Positions 7,759 through 16,562 of a stretch of DNA of 64,000 bases are shown here, in pieces (within the stretch, counting starts at the first letter, position 1; each line of letters opens with the position of its first letter). The translations under genes and the position numbers were made by a program. Source of the stretch: an uncultured Alphaproteobacteria bacterium (GTDB taxonomy: Bacteria; Pseudomonadota; Alphaproteobacteria; RF32; CAG-239); contig CAKQUG010000007.1 of assembly GCA_934277545.1 (NCBI GenBank), positions 1 through 64,000 of the forward strand, read 5' to 3'. The notes beneath the pieces were generated by a model. It did not search any database and had not been told where the DNA came from. It saw nothing but the letters and a program-made list of their open reading frames with translations.

Positions 7759-9833
7759 TTTGTCATTTCCAAAAATTCATCTTCAGTTAAAATTTTCACA
7801 CCGAGTTCATGCGCTTTTTTAGCCTTGGAACCGGCGTCTTCGCCCATTACCACATAATCTGTGCGGCTTGACACCGACCCAGCCACTTTGGCGCCGCATT
7901 TTTGAGCAATCGCCTTGGCCTCGGCACGCGCCAAGCCGGCAAGCGTACCGGTAAACACCACGATTTTCCCGTTAAGCGGCGAATCTGAATTTATGTCTGA
8001 AACATATTCTTCCACCGTTACATATTTCAGCAGCTCGGCAATGGTTTTTTGGTTATGCTCTTCGCAGAAAAATTCAACAATATCCGTACCCATGGAAGCA
8101 CCGATACCGTCAATGGTTACCAGTTTTTCGGTTTCGCGGTTTTCCATTTCATGCTGCAAAACGGCAAAAGAGCCGTAGTTTTTAGCAAGCGTTAGGGCTG
8201 TGGCGGCGCCGACTTGGGAAATTCCCAGCGCATAAATAAACCTTGGCAAAGAAATAACCCTACGGCTGTTTATAGCATTAAACAAGTTCTTAACCGATAG
8301 CCGTCCCCAACCGGTTCTTTTTTCTAAATTCAACGCCTTTACCGGACTGAACAAGTCATCTTTAGGCGCGTGATTGCGTTCTTCCAATGTAAAAATATCG
8401 GCAGGATTATGCAAAAACCCTTCGTCAAAAAACTCTTCTATTACTCTGTCGCCCAATCCAACAATATCAAACGCTTCTTTAGACACAAAATGCTTTAAGC
8501 GCTCTTTAGCCTGCGCCGGACAGGTTAACCCTCCGGTGCAGCGGCGGATTGCCTCATTTTCTTCGCGAATGGCATGCGCGCCACATTCCGGACAAACAGT
8601 CGGGAACTCATACGGTTGCGAATCCGTCGGACGCTTATCCAAAATCACTTCCACAACTTGCGGAATAACATCTCCGGCACGCTGTATTACCACCATATCG
8701 CCAATGCGAAAATCTTTGCGCTTTATTTCATCTTCATTATGCAAAGTAGCATGCGAAACCAGCACTCCGCCCACGTTTATCGGTTCCAAATCGGCGACCG
8801 GGGTCAAAGCTCCGGTACGTCCGACCTGTACGCGGATATTATTTATACGGGTAATTGCCTGCTCTGCCGGAAATTTATGAGCTATCGCCCAACGCGGCGT
8901 ACGGGTTAAAAAGCCCAAACGGTTCTGCAATTCTATTGAATTAACCTTATAGACCAAACCATCAATATCATACGGCAAATCGGCGCGAATTTCCATAATA
9001 TGAGCAAAATTCTTTTCTATTTCGGCAATGGATTTGCAGACTTTGTTATTGGGATTTATCGGAAAACCCCATTCCTGCAGTTTTTCAAAAAATTCCTCTT
9101 GTGTTTGCCATTGGCGCTGTGAAACCTCACCCCAAGTATAAGCCCAAATACTCAGCTTGCGTGCAGCTGTAATTTTAGGGTCAAGCTGACGCAGCGAACC
9201 GGCGGCGGCATTGCGAGGATTAGCAAATATTTTCTTTTTTTCCGCCGCATTTTTTTCATTCAGCGCCAAAAAATCGCTTTTTGCCATATAGACTTCGCCG
9301 CGAACTTCCAGCACTTCGGGAACACCTGCCGGCAGCTGCAGCGGTAGTTGACGAATCGTCTTTAGATTTTCGGTTATATCTTCGCCGACTACGCCGTCGC
9401 CGCGGGTGGCGCCGGAAACGAATCGTCCGTTTTCATAACGCGCCGTAAAAGACAAACCGTCAATTTTCAGCTCTGCCATAAACGGAATATTCTCGGCCGT
9501 ATTCAAAAAACGTTTTACACCCTGCACAAAATCTTCCACTTCTTCAATAGAAAAAACATCGGCCAGCGACAGCATCGGAAAACGATGTTCTATTTTATTG
9601 AATTTGCTCTGCACCGCGGCGCCGACACGCTTAGACGGACTGTCAGCACGCACTAAATCCGGATAGATTTTTTCGATTGCCGTATTGCGGTGTTTTAACT
9701 TATCATATTCGGCATCGGTCAAATACGGCTCATCATTTTGGTAATAAGCATTATCCGAGCGAGCAATTTCCGCCGCCAAATAAGCCAATTCCGCCGCCGC
9801 TTCTTCACGGCTCAATTCTGCAGGTTCTTTCAT
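7755..9833 (-). CDS. ligA: NAD-dependent DNA ligase
   Basis: LigA seals nicks in duplex DNA with NAD as cofactor and is essential for joining Okazaki fragments. The 692-residue protein contains the whole fold: N-terminal Ia domain, adenylation domain with nucleotidyl-accepting Lys123 in ELKIDGLS, OB fold, a four-cysteine zinc finger (CPECG ... CTGGLTCPAQ), helix-hairpin-helix region and a C-terminal BRCT domain (about 615-692, VVFTGTLAG). A 4-base overlap joins it to truB. Confidence 0.98.
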   Translation of the reverse strand: MKEPAELSREEAAAELAYLAAEIARSDNAYYQNDEPYLTDAEYDKLKHRNTAIEKIYPDLVRADSPSKRVGAAVQSKFNKIEHRFPMLSLADVFSIEEVEDFVQGVKRFLNTAENIPFMAELKIDGLSFTARYENGRFVSGATRGDGVVGEDITENLKTIRQLPLQLPAGVPEVLEVRGEVYMAKSDFLALNEKNAAEKKKIFANPRNAAAGSLRQLDPKITAARKLSIWAYTWGEVSQRQWQTQEEFFEKLQEWGFPINPNNKVCKSIAEIEKNFAHIMEIRADLPYDIDGLVYKVNSIELQNRLGFLTRTPRWAIAHKFPAEQAITRINNIRVQVGRTGALTPVADLEPINVGGVLVSHATLHNEDEIKRKDFRIGDMVVIQRAGDVIPQVVEVILDKRPTDSQPYEFPTVCPECGAHAIREENEAIRRCTGGLTCPAQAKERLKHFVSKEAFDIVGLGDRVIEEFFDEGFLHNPADIFTLEERNHAPKDDLFSPVKALNLEKRTGWGRLSVKNLFNAINSRRVISLPRFIYALGISQVGAATALTLAKNYGSFAVLQHEMENRETEKLVTIDGIGASMGTDIVEFFCEEHNQKTIAELLKYVTVEEYVSDINSDSPLNGKIVVFTGTLAGLARAEAKAIAQKCGAKVAGSVSSRTDYVVMGEDAGSKAKKAHELGVKILTEDEFLEMTK

Positions 9834-9902
9834 TTTATCTCCTTTGCTTTTAATATAAAGCCAAAGGTGATAATGTCAATTTTTTATAAGTTTTATCTAA
9901 AG

Positions 9903-9923
9903 AAAAAGCGGCATTGCTGCCGC
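9903..9923 (-). terminator. Terminator of ychF
   Basis: On the minus strand GCGGCA and TGCCGC form a six-base-pair stem with a four-base GCAA loop, followed directly by TTTTTC. Confidence 0.85.
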
Positions 9924-9929
9924 CCAAGT

Positions 9930-11039
9930 TTAAACATTAAACAAGAAATTCATCAAATCGCCGTCCTGAACAACATACTCTTTGCCTTCGGAACGCATCT
10001 TTCCGGCATCTTTACAGCCTTGCTCGCCGCCAAATTGCACATAATCATCATAAGAAATTGTTTCGGCGCGAATAAAACCACGTTCAAAATCAGTATGAAT
10101 AATTCCGGCGCATTGCGGAGCTTTCATTCCTTTAACAAAAGTCCAAGCGCGAACTTCTTTCGGTCCGGCCGTAAAATAGGTCTGCAAACCCAAAAGATTG
10201 TAACCGGCGCGAATAATTTTTGCCAATCCGGTTTCTTCCAAACCCAAAGCGCTCAAAAATTCTTGTTTTTCGCTTTCAGATTCCAGTTGTGCCACTTCCG
10301 ACTCAATTTCGGCTGAAATAATAACCGATTCAGCGCCTTCGTCAGCTGCCATTTTCTGCACGGCTTTTGAAAATTCATTACCGGTTGCCGCCGAATCCTC
10401 GTCAACATTGCAAACATACAAAACAGGCTTAGAGGTCAGCAGCTGCAGCATTTTATAGCACTTTACCGCTTCTTTATCCTGAGCATCCGGCGCGGCAGAA
10501 CGCGCAGGCTTACCGGCTTGCAATGCGGCAATAATCGGCTCTATAACCCGCACGTTTACGGCAGCATCTTTATCTCCGGCCGTGGCTTTTTTACGCAGCT
10601 GGTCAATTCTTTTTTGCAAAGAATCCAAATCGGCAATCATCAATTCTGTTTTTACAATATCTGCATCACGCACCGGGTCAACAGTCCCCTCAACGTGGGT
10701 GATATTATCATTTTCAAAACAGCGTAAAACGTGGATTACAGCGTCTGTTTCACGAATATTGGCCAAGAACTGATTTCCCAAGCCCTCGCCTTTTGACGCG
10801 CCTTTTACCAAACCGGCAATATCCACAAACTCCAGTTGTGTCGGCACCACGTTTTTAGGCTGAACCATTTCAACCAATTTATCCAAACGTTTATCCGGAA
10901 CAGCGACACGGCCGGTATTTGGCTCAATTGTGCAAAACGGAAAATTCGCAGCCTGAGCGGCAATTGTTTGTGTTAAAGCATTAAAAAGCGTAGACTTACC
11001 AACATTTGGCAAACCAACGATACCACAGTTAAATCCCAT
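9930..11039 (-). CDS. ychF: Redox-regulated ATPase/GTPase YchF (Obg-like)
   Basis: A universally conserved Obg-like P-loop nucleotidase that prefers ATP in characterised members and associates with ribosomes; its exact role is unsettled. The sequence shows the G1 loop GLPNVGKST, switch region FPFCTIEPN, G3 DIAGLVKGASKGEGLG and a C-terminal TGS domain (about residues 280-369). The ATG at 11039 is preceded by AGGAG at 11048-11052 with eight bases of spacing, so an upstream TTG in frame is rejected. It is a single gene with its own terminator. Confidence 0.96.
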   Translation of the reverse strand: MGFNCGIVGLPNVGKSTLFNALTQTIAAQAANFPFCTIEPNTGRVAVPDKRLDKLVEMVQPKNVVPTQLEFVDIAGLVKGASKGEGLGNQFLANIRETDAVIHVLRCFENDNITHVEGTVDPVRDADIVKTELMIADLDSLQKRIDQLRKKATAGDKDAAVNVRVIEPIIAALQAGKPARSAAPDAQDKEAVKCYKMLQLLTSKPVLYVCNVDEDSAATGNEFSKAVQKMAADEGAESVIISAEIESEVAQLESESEKQEFLSALGLEETGLAKIIRAGYNLLGLQTYFTAGPKEVRAWTFVKGMKAPQCAGIIHTDFERGFIRAETISYDDYVQFGGEQGCKDAGKMRSEGKEYVVQDGDLMNFLFNV

Positions 11040-11150
11040 AATCAAAACTCCTAACGGGCTGTATTTCTTAAAATTTTATTTGTTATAGACAATTAGCCGC
11101 CGCTTTGCAAGCACTATTTATACTCATTATGATAAATGAATTTTTAAAGA

Positions 11151-11183
11151 AAAAAACAGCAGTTTTTACATCTGCTGTTTTTT
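11151..11183. terminator. Bidirectional-type terminator upstream of ychF
   Basis: A perfect 12-base-pair stem, AAAAAACAGCAG with CTGCTGTTTTTT, with a nine-base loop. A and T tracts on both sides allow termination in both directions; the only gene running into it is the leftward one ending at 11379. The rest of 11053-11378 is AT-rich and shows no gene. Confidence 0.7.
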
Positions 11184-11378
11184 TACAAACAAAATCACTT
11201 TAGAAGTTGTAATTATAGTTATGACTGCATTTTTACCTCATTCTTATGTAAATTAAAAACAAAAAATGAACGATTGAGAATAAAAAAAGAATCGTATATT
11301 TCATAAAAAAACATAAAAAATCAAAGCATATTAGCTTGGGTGAACGGATAAAAATAGATAACTGTACTTTTTTTATTT

Positions 11379-11747
11379 TCAAGAATTTTGCTCATACAGC
11401 CTCCTTATTTCAGGATTGGAACACCCTCCAGGTTCAAATAAACATCTTTCACGTTCTAAAATTTCCTGAATTTCCGGGTTTATTGACACAAAAAGAATGA
11501 GAAAAATCAGAGGCGAGCTAAAAAATAAAACATTTCTTTTGTTTAATGGCAAAAACACAAAGAAAATTAAACAGATAGCAGTCAATCCCAGCAAAATTCG
11601 CTCAAAATATATTGATAAGGTTATATTTTCGGCAAAGCTCTCTATTTCATATTGCAAAATGCAAAGCATTAACAGAATAAAACCAGCTAACAGACCTTTA
11701 CAGGCCATAAGCAATATTTTTTTTATTATTCTAAAATTTTCATTCAT
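11379..11747 (-). CDS. Hypothetical small membrane protein
   Basis: A 122-residue protein beginning MNENFRIIKK, chosen from several in-frame starts because it removes a leader unlike protein sequence; no clear ribosome binding site supports it. It has about three hydrophobic helices (residues 12-32, 48-66 and 72-93) and a charged C-terminal tail containing CLFEPGGCS. It follows the small gene at 11858 on the same strand by 110 bases. No family is recognised. A membrane immunity protein is one possibility given its neighbour, on weak evidence. Confidence 0.4.
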   Translation of the reverse strand: MNENFRIIKKILLMACKGLLAGFILLMLCILQYEIESFAENITLSIYFERILLGLTAICLIFFVFLPLNKRNVLFFSSPLIFLILFVSINPEIQEILERERCLFEPGGCSNPEIRRLYEQNS

Positions 11748-11857
11748 ACTAATAGTATATGATGAAATTAAATATATGTCAATGCTAGAGAAAGATTGTA
11801 TATCAATATATAACTTCTCTAGCATATTTTTAATTATTTATAGTCATCTATATTTAC

Positions 11858-12100
11858 CTATTCCTTGGGATTACTAGGACAAGCCTCTTCTAATGTCTTG
11901 CCGTCTGAAGCTCCTGTCCAGCCTTTTGTATTTGCAACCCAATCCCGTCTACTATCTGATAAAGGACTACCTTGTAGCAAATCAGATAATTCTCTACATG
12001 CACTAACTATTTTGCCAACAAGCTGTCCCCAATTACCTCTTTTGGCTGCTTCGTAATTTGCTCTGCAATGCCCATAACTATCGGCACCTACTATTTTCAT
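11858..12100 (-). CDS. Hypothetical small protein, possible toxin-domain remnant
   Basis: An 80-residue reading frame starting at ATG 12100, or at a GTG at 12148. The sequence contains YGHC (His-Cys), a mid-segment GKIVSACRELSDLL and then SRRDWVANTKGW. A similar spacing of YxHC, KE-x-x-D and D-x-x-x-N-x-x-G occurs, from memory, in C-terminal domains of some RHS-type polymorphic toxins; I cannot confirm this. No ribosome binding site is evident, so it may be a fragment. The AT-rich stretch and lack of a housekeeping neighbour fit an acquired piece. Confidence 0.35.
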   Translation of the reverse strand: MKIVGADSYGHCRANYEAAKRGNWGQLVGKIVSACRELSDLLQGSPLSDSRRDWVANTKGWTGASDGKTLEEACPSNPKE

Positions 12101-12237
12101 ATTAAGGATTTTATTGTTAAAAATATGAGCAGAAACGCTAAACAGCACTCTTGCTCATGTTATATTTTTTAACATATATCAGGTTACCTGTCAAGACATT
12201 TTTACAATAATAACAAGTTTTTTATATATTTTACACC

Positions 12238-12621
12238 TTATTTTTCTTCAAATGTCAAGGCTTTGCCGTCAGAAGTAATCAGGGTCAATATATCATTCTG
12301 CAAAGTAAAATTTCTAACTTTATCCAAATCGGCAAAATAACGTCCTTCGGCTTCCATTTCTTCACGCGGCCCCATCATCATAGTTGTTCCGCCGGCACTA
12401 AAAGTTATTTTATCATTAAATATTTTATAGCTGCCAAAATAATTGTTGACCACTTGTCCGTAATAGTCATTTCCGCTGTCGGCAAATTCCAAAGTAACGG
12501 TTGTACCGGCTTCGGAATTTTGCATAACAAACTTTTTACCGGCCAAAGAAATTTGCTCTACCGTATTACTGCAACCAGTCAAAAAACAAATACCCAATAA
12601 CATAATCAAAAATTTTTTCAT
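12238..12621 (-). CDS. META-domain (HslJ-like) lipoprotein
   Basis: A 127-residue exported lipoprotein. The leader MKKFLIMLLGICFLTGCS has a clear lipobox (LTGC) with acylation expected at the cysteine. The remainder resembles the META/HslJ beta domain: G-x-Y-K-I-F-N-D-K-I-T-F, then TTMMMGPREEMEAEGRYF, then LTLITSDGKALTFEE. In E. coli HslJ relates to novobiocin resistance and heat shock, but the role here is unknown. The ATG at 12621 is preceded by AAAGGAG at a good distance, so an upstream in-frame start is rejected. Confidence 0.75.
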   Translation of the reverse strand: MKKFLIMLLGICFLTGCSNTVEQISLAGKKFVMQNSEAGTTVTLEFADSGNDYYGQVVNNYFGSYKIFNDKITFSAGGTTMMMGPREEMEAEGRYFADLDKVRNFTLQNDILTLITSDGKALTFEEK

Positions 12622-12649
12622 TTTTATCTCCTTTATTTTTTGAAAAACA

Positions 12650-12675
12650 AATCCCCACTCAAGCGGGCGGGGATT
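12650..12675 (-). terminator. Terminator of rpsU
   Basis: AATCCCC and GGGGATT form a seven-base-pair stem; on the minus strand TGTTTTTC follows. It lies between rpsU and the lipoprotein gene. Confidence 0.75.
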
Positions 12676-12700
12676 CAAATAGATTATAACACAAAAAAGA

Positions 12701-12907
12701 CTAGAAGCCTTCGGTGTCTAAGCGTTTGCGCATCTGTTTGCGAGCACGGCGGATAGCTTCTGCTTTACGACGAGCTTTCTTTTCAGAATTCTTTTCGTGG
12801 CAGCGGCGCAATTTCATTTCGCGGAAATCACCTTCTCTTTGCATTTTCTTTTTCAAGATTTTCAAAGATTGGTTTACATCGTTTCCGATAACTGTTACTT
12901 GTACCAC
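12701..12907 (-). CDS. rpsU: 30S ribosomal protein S21
   Basis: S21 is a small basic 30S protein near the anti-Shine-Dalgarno region that helps select mRNA. The 68-residue sequence has the family signature: VTV near the start, ALKILKKKM-like SLKILKKKM, REMKLRRCHEKNSEKKARR. It starts with GTG at 12907; GAGGTG at 12919-12914 with six bases of spacing fixes this start. It has its own promoter and terminator. Confidence 0.95.
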   Translation of the reverse strand: MVQVTVIGNDVNQSLKILKKKMQREGDFREMKLRRCHEKNSEKKARRKAEAIRRARKQMRKRLDTEGF

Positions 12908-12958
12908 TTAAATCACCTCTTTCCAAAATTTTCTAAAGTTTAACAACAAATTTAGCTT

Positions 12959-12987
12959 TATTTAACACATACTTTTTTATTTTTCAA
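12959..12987 (-). promoter_or_regulatory. Candidate promoter of rpsU
   Basis: On the minus strand TTGAAA (12987-12982), a 17-base spacer and TAAATA (12964-12959) precede rpsU by about 50 bases. Confidence 0.55.
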
Positions 12988-13002
12988 GCAAAAAATAGCA
13001 TT

Positions 13003-13047
13003 ACAAAAAAAATTAAAACGCCGCCCTTTTAATAAGAGCGACGCTTT
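13003..13047 (-). terminator. Terminator of the gene ending at 13059
   Basis: On the minus strand a 12-base-pair stem containing G-U pairs (arms 13036-13047 and 13015-13026) is followed by AATTTTTTTT. It ends the leftward hypothetical gene before rpsU. Confidence 0.7.
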
Positions 13048-13058
13048 AATTTAATTAG

Positions 13059-14258
13059 TTAGATGAGTTTGGACATATACTTCATCTTAGATTTCAGAAG
13101 CATCTTAATTTCTTCGTCCAAGGAAGCAAAATCCTTGAACATCGGCTCATTGTCTACAATCTCCTTTAAAAGAGAAAGAGACATATTATCTGAAGACAAC
13201 ATATTTTTAACAGTCTCAACTTTCAGACTATATCCGCAGCCATGATAGGTTTTATAAGTTGTTTCATTGAGATACATCTCAACAACAGAATCAAAACCAT
13301 CAAACTCCGGATTCAGTTTTTTGCAACTGCTAAGAAGACTCGCTAAATGACAATTTGCCGATTTCAACATCACTATGTACTCATAGTTTGTGTTAGCAGC
13401 AATAAGACGACGAGCAACCTCATTATCTTTTTTAGCCAACAAATCAGCAATTACAGCTTGAGGCAATCCGTTTTTAAGCACAACTGTTTCTGCAATCTCG
13501 GCTGACTTATGAGCTTTTCCATTTATCATAGCCACAGCAATCAACTCATTCACAGTTTTAGCAGAACGGCACCGGCTCATAAACCAATCATATACAAGCT
13601 GCCAATTAACCGCTTCATAATGCAATCTATGCTTACAAATATCAAACATAGCCTCCTCCGGAAGGTTGACTTTCATAAGATTAAACTGTTCTAAGTTATG
13701 TTCAGCATTGTAATTATGCCACATTTTCATAAATGCGGAGACAGACAATTTACTAAGTGCTTTTGCGTCGCCATTATACAGCACCTTATACCAGCGAATC
13801 TGATTTTCATCAGGCCAAATATAAAGCTCTGTTTCTTCCACAAAATACGGATTAAATCTGAATTTAACAGATTTTACCCAAGATGTCAAAAACATAAAAG
13901 TCTCCTTGGCCACCGGATAATGCCACTCAAAGTCATCATTGTTAAAATAGAAGAGTATCGCATCTCCCATACCTTTACAACCACGTCTTTTTTGCCATCT
14001 GCTCCAGCATTTAGCGGCAGAAACAGGAAGGGCATAAGCCCAAACAACCATCAGCAGAGCTTCAACAACAGCCACCGGGGTAGCTATCAATGCCGTTATG
14101 GCAAATCCGCCGGCGATAAGCGCCGAGACAACAAATAGCAAAACACCGGACAAAGCCATCCACAAGAGTGTACCCACATTTTTACAAAAGGTACAAGCCT
14201 TTGAAACAAAATTTTCCATAATGAAAAAGATTTTTGACAACATAATCTCCCATGTCAT
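13059..14258 (-). CDS. Hypothetical membrane protein with large cytoplasmic helical domain
   Basis: I do not recognise this 399-residue protein. Two closely spaced hydrophobic helices (about residues 31-54 and 58-80) are followed by a soluble part of about 310 residues that looks helical and repeat-like, similar in texture to HEAT or TPR solenoids but without a clear consensus. The ATGs at 14243 and 14219 are alternative starts, and none has a good ribosome binding site. A promoter-like TTGCTG-N17-TATGTA lies just upstream on the minus strand. It is a single gene. Confidence 0.6.
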   Translation of the reverse strand: MTWEIMLSKIFFIMENFVSKACTFCKNVGTLLWMALSGVLLFVVSALIAGGFAITALIATPVAVVEALLMVVWAYALPVSAAKCWSRWQKRRGCKGMGDAILFYFNNDDFEWHYPVAKETFMFLTSWVKSVKFRFNPYFVEETELYIWPDENQIRWYKVLYNGDAKALSKLSVSAFMKMWHNYNAEHNLEQFNLMKVNLPEEAMFDICKHRLHYEAVNWQLVYDWFMSRCRSAKTVNELIAVAMINGKAHKSAEIAETVVLKNGLPQAVIADLLAKKDNEVARRLIAANTNYEYIVMLKSANCHLASLLSSCKKLNPEFDGFDSVVEMYLNETTYKTYHGCGYSLKVETVKNMLSSDNMSLSLLKEIVDNEPMFKDFASLDEEIKMLLKSKMKYMSKLI

Positions 14259-14471
14259 CGTGAATAAAATACATAAGCTGTTTCAGAGATTTCAGCAAAA
14301 AAATATTTTAGCCGAGAAACAACGCCTTACGCAAAATTTTCAAACATTCAGACAAAGTTAATCAGTTATATGAGCAAAACTCTCTAACCAACAATCAATA
14401 TCCTAATAATTTTACACAATTCTTTATAAAGCGATTTGAAAATACTACATTTTTTATTTTTTGTCAAATAT

Positions 14472-14499
14472 AACAATAAAGCCCGCAAAAATGCAGGCT
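14472..14499 (-). terminator. Terminator of the gene ending at 14524
   Basis: An eight-base-pair stem with one G-U pair (AGCCTGCA/TGCGGGCT on the minus strand) and a four-base loop, followed by TTATTGTT. Confidence 0.65.
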
Positions 14500-14523
14500 C
14501 TGTTTTTGGTTTTTCAATCAAAC

Positions 14524-14736
14524 TTACGCTATAATATTCGGATTTATAGAATTTTCTACTTTACTGATTTTTTTTGCCAATCCGACTTTTTGCCCAGCCA
14601 ACTGTTTTGCCTGATAAAAATCGACGGTTTTCCCCTGTTTCAGCAATCTTGACATATCAGTGTTAACATGTCTTTGCTCTAGTTTCAGCTCACACAACAA
14701 AAGTTGAAGTTTTGCTGTTTTATCGTTACCAATCAT
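14524..14736 (-). CDS. YdcH/DUF465-like small helical protein
   Basis: A 70-residue protein that looks like two antiparallel helices. ELKLEQRHVNTDMSRL, then AKQLAGQKVGLAKKISKVE fit the DUF465 (YdcH) pattern of an early L-x-x-E-H/Q-R and a late K-K-x-K-L-x-L-K-x-x-I helix. The family is widespread in Alphaproteobacteria and its function is unknown. The ATG at 14736 is preferred to the Lys- and Leu-rich upstream extension, which looks untranslated. Confidence 0.5.
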   Translation of the reverse strand: MIGNDKTAKLQLLLCELKLEQRHVNTDMSRLLKQGKTVDFYQAKQLAGQKVGLAKKISKVENSINPNIIA

Positions 14737-14867
14737 CAGTAAAATAACCCTTTCCGCATTTTTTTTTAACAAAATCAATTTTTTTATGGATTTTTTTTCC
14801 AAAAGTTGTAAAGAGTATACATTATTTTTTGACTGATTGCAATATTTTAAAACGGAGTTTTTATAGA

Positions 14868-15953
14868 ATGACTAACATCAAAAAAATCGGTATCTTAACA
14901 AGCGGCGGTGATTGCGCCGGACTTAACGCCGTAATTATGGCCGTAGTAAACGCCGCCACCAAACAAGGCTGGGAAGTTTACGGTATTCATGACGGCACCG
15001 ACGGTTTGACCAATCGTCCGCTTTCTTACGAAATTTTAACAGAAAGCAATTTCAGCAGCTCCCCTTGGCCGAGAATGGCCGGTTCTTATTTGGGCTCTCT
15101 GAACACCGGCGTAAAAGAATCGCAAGAAGTTTTGGCTCAACGTTTCGGCGAGGGCGTGCGTGAACTTGGTTTAGATGCGGTTTTGGTAGTCGGCGGAGAC
15201 GGCAGCATGAACATTGTCAGCACCTACTGCAAAATGGCCGGCGTTAAGATGATTGGTATTCCAAAAACAATTGACAATGATACCCCGCTGACAGAATTTT
15301 CAGTTGGTTTCAACACCGCTTGTCAAGTTTGCACCGACGCTTTGGACGATTTAATGACAACAGCACGCTCACATCACCGCGCTTTGATTTTGGAAGTTAT
15401 GGGACGAGACGCCGGACACTTGGCCATGCACTCGGCTATTGCCGGTTTTGCCGATATTTGCCTGGTGCCGGAAATTCCATACACTTTGGACGGTATTGTT
15501 AAAAAGCTGGAAGCAGTAAAAGCCAGCGGGCGCACCAGCGCTTTGATTGTGGTTTCCGAAGGCGTTAAAACCGAAAACGGCGAAGCTGTTACCGGCGCCG
15601 TGAATATGGTCGGCGAAAAAATCAACGGCGGTATCGGCGATTATTTAAGCAACTTAATCAACGCCAACTACAAAGGTTTCCAAACCCGCGTTACAAAATT
15701 GGGACACGTTCAGCGTTCCGGCAATCCGACTTCATTTGACCGCACCTTAGCCGTAATATTGGGTGCCGAAGCCGTTCGCTTGTTGGCAGAAGGACACACC
15801 GACCGCATGGTATCGCTCAGCAACGGCAAAATCACATCATTCACTTTAGACGAAGTTGTTGCCGCCGGCACCACCGGTTTGGACGCGCACAGCGATTATG
15901 TTAAAGCAGCACACGCCATCGGTATGTATGTCGGCGAAGTTGATAAAATATAA
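14868..15953 (+). CDS. pfp: 6-phosphofructokinase (group III; cofactor uncertain)
   Basis: This enzyme phosphorylates fructose 6-phosphate at C1, the committing step of glycolysis. The 361-residue protein has LTSGGDCAGLN, VVGGDGSMN (residues 108-115), PKTIDND (132-138), MGRDAGHLA and the C-terminal KLGHVQRSGNP motif. Group III includes PPi-dependent enzymes, but the residue after GGD is glycine (112), as in ATP enzymes, while Lys133 in PKTIDND is the PPi-type residue. That mixed pair is known in some ATP-dependent members, so ATP use is possible despite the symbol. The ATG at 14868 with CGGAG ten bases upstream is the start. Confidence 0.9.
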   Translation: MTNIKKIGILTSGGDCAGLNAVIMAVVNAATKQGWEVYGIHDGTDGLTNRPLSYEILTESNFSSSPWPRMAGSYLGSLNTGVKESQEVLAQRFGEGVRELGLDAVLVVGGDGSMNIVSTYCKMAGVKMIGIPKTIDNDTPLTEFSVGFNTACQVCTDALDDLMTTARSHHRALILEVMGRDAGHLAMHSAIAGFADICLVPEIPYTLDGIVKKLEAVKASGRTSALIVVSEGVKTENGEAVTGAVNMVGEKINGGIGDYLSNLINANYKGFQTRVTKLGHVQRSGNPTSFDRTLAVILGAEAVRLLAEGHTDRMVSLSNGKITSFTLDEVVAAGTTGLDAHSDYVKAAHAIGMYVGEVDKI

Positions 15954-15966
15954 TTTATCCGCATAA

Positions 15967-16007
15967 ACAAAAAAGAGTTGTCTTAAAAGGCAACTCTTTT
16001 TTTGTTT
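15967..16007. terminator. Bidirectional terminator between pfp and the gene at 16020
   Basis: A stem of about 13 base pairs (AAAAAGAGTTG ... CAACTCTTTTT, one G-U pair) is flanked by A and T tracts, serving two convergent genes. Confidence 0.8.
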
Positions 16008-16019
16008 TGTACGAAACAA

Positions 16020-16406
16020 TTACTTTTTCTTGTTTCGAAGTTTCAGATAAGCGAAACCGCCGGCAAGCAACACCACAACCGCAATTATCACATAAATAAC
16101 GGTGTTCAAGATGATGTTAACAAAAATCAGCAGGTTGATAACAGTTGTTCCACCGCGATAAACCAGCATTGGCGGCCAAATTTCCAGCAGCGGGCCGTAT
16201 AAGCCCAAGAGCAGAAAGACAGCGGCAACGGCGCTTACCACAAGAGCGTGCCCAATGTGAAGTTTTGCCACAGCTCCGATAAAAACTAAATCGAGCAACA
16301 CGGCAAAAGCCAAAGGCACAATGTTAACAAGCCATAATGAAGTGATTACGGCAAAACCCAGCAACCCGACAATGAGACGAGCGCGACCCAAATCCTTGTT
16401 TTCCAT
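16020..16406 (-). CDS. Hypothetical four-helix membrane protein
   Basis: A 128-residue integral membrane protein starting MENKDLGRARLI. It is hydrophobic almost throughout, with about four transmembrane helices (residues 9-27, 29-45, 52-72 and 88-120, the last possibly two) and a basic tail LKLRNKKK that would lie in the cytoplasm. No family is recognised. It is divergent from the membrane-protein gene at 16563, and each has its own promoter. Confidence 0.55.
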   Translation of the reverse strand: MENKDLGRARLIVGLLGFAVITSLWLVNIVPLAFAVLLDLVFIGAVAKLHIGHALVVSAVAAVFLLLGLYGPLLEIWPPMLVYRGGTTVINLLIFVNIILNTVIYVIIAVVVLLAGGFAYLKLRNKKK

Positions 16407-16458
16407 AAAAAATAAAATTAAAGATGAATAATTGAATGAATAATTAAAAGATAACCTC

Positions 16459-16486
16459 ACTATACCCCATTTTTTATAAAATGCAA
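16459..16486 (-). promoter_or_regulatory. Candidate promoter of the gene at 16406
   Basis: TTGCAT (16486-16481), a 16-base spacer and TATAGT (16464-16459) on the minus strand. Confidence 0.5.
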
Positions 16487-16494
16487 GATATTTA

Positions 16495-16523
16495 TTGACA
16501 AAATTGACATTTATTTGTATATT
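16495..16523 (+). promoter_or_regulatory. Sigma-70 promoter of the gene at 16563
   Basis: A perfect TTGACA (16495-16500), a 17-base spacer and TATATT (16518-16523), with the transcript start about 33 bases before the ATG. Confidence 0.75.
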
Positions 16524-16562
16524 ATCCTCAACTTTTATATTATTAACTTAATTTTTAGACGT

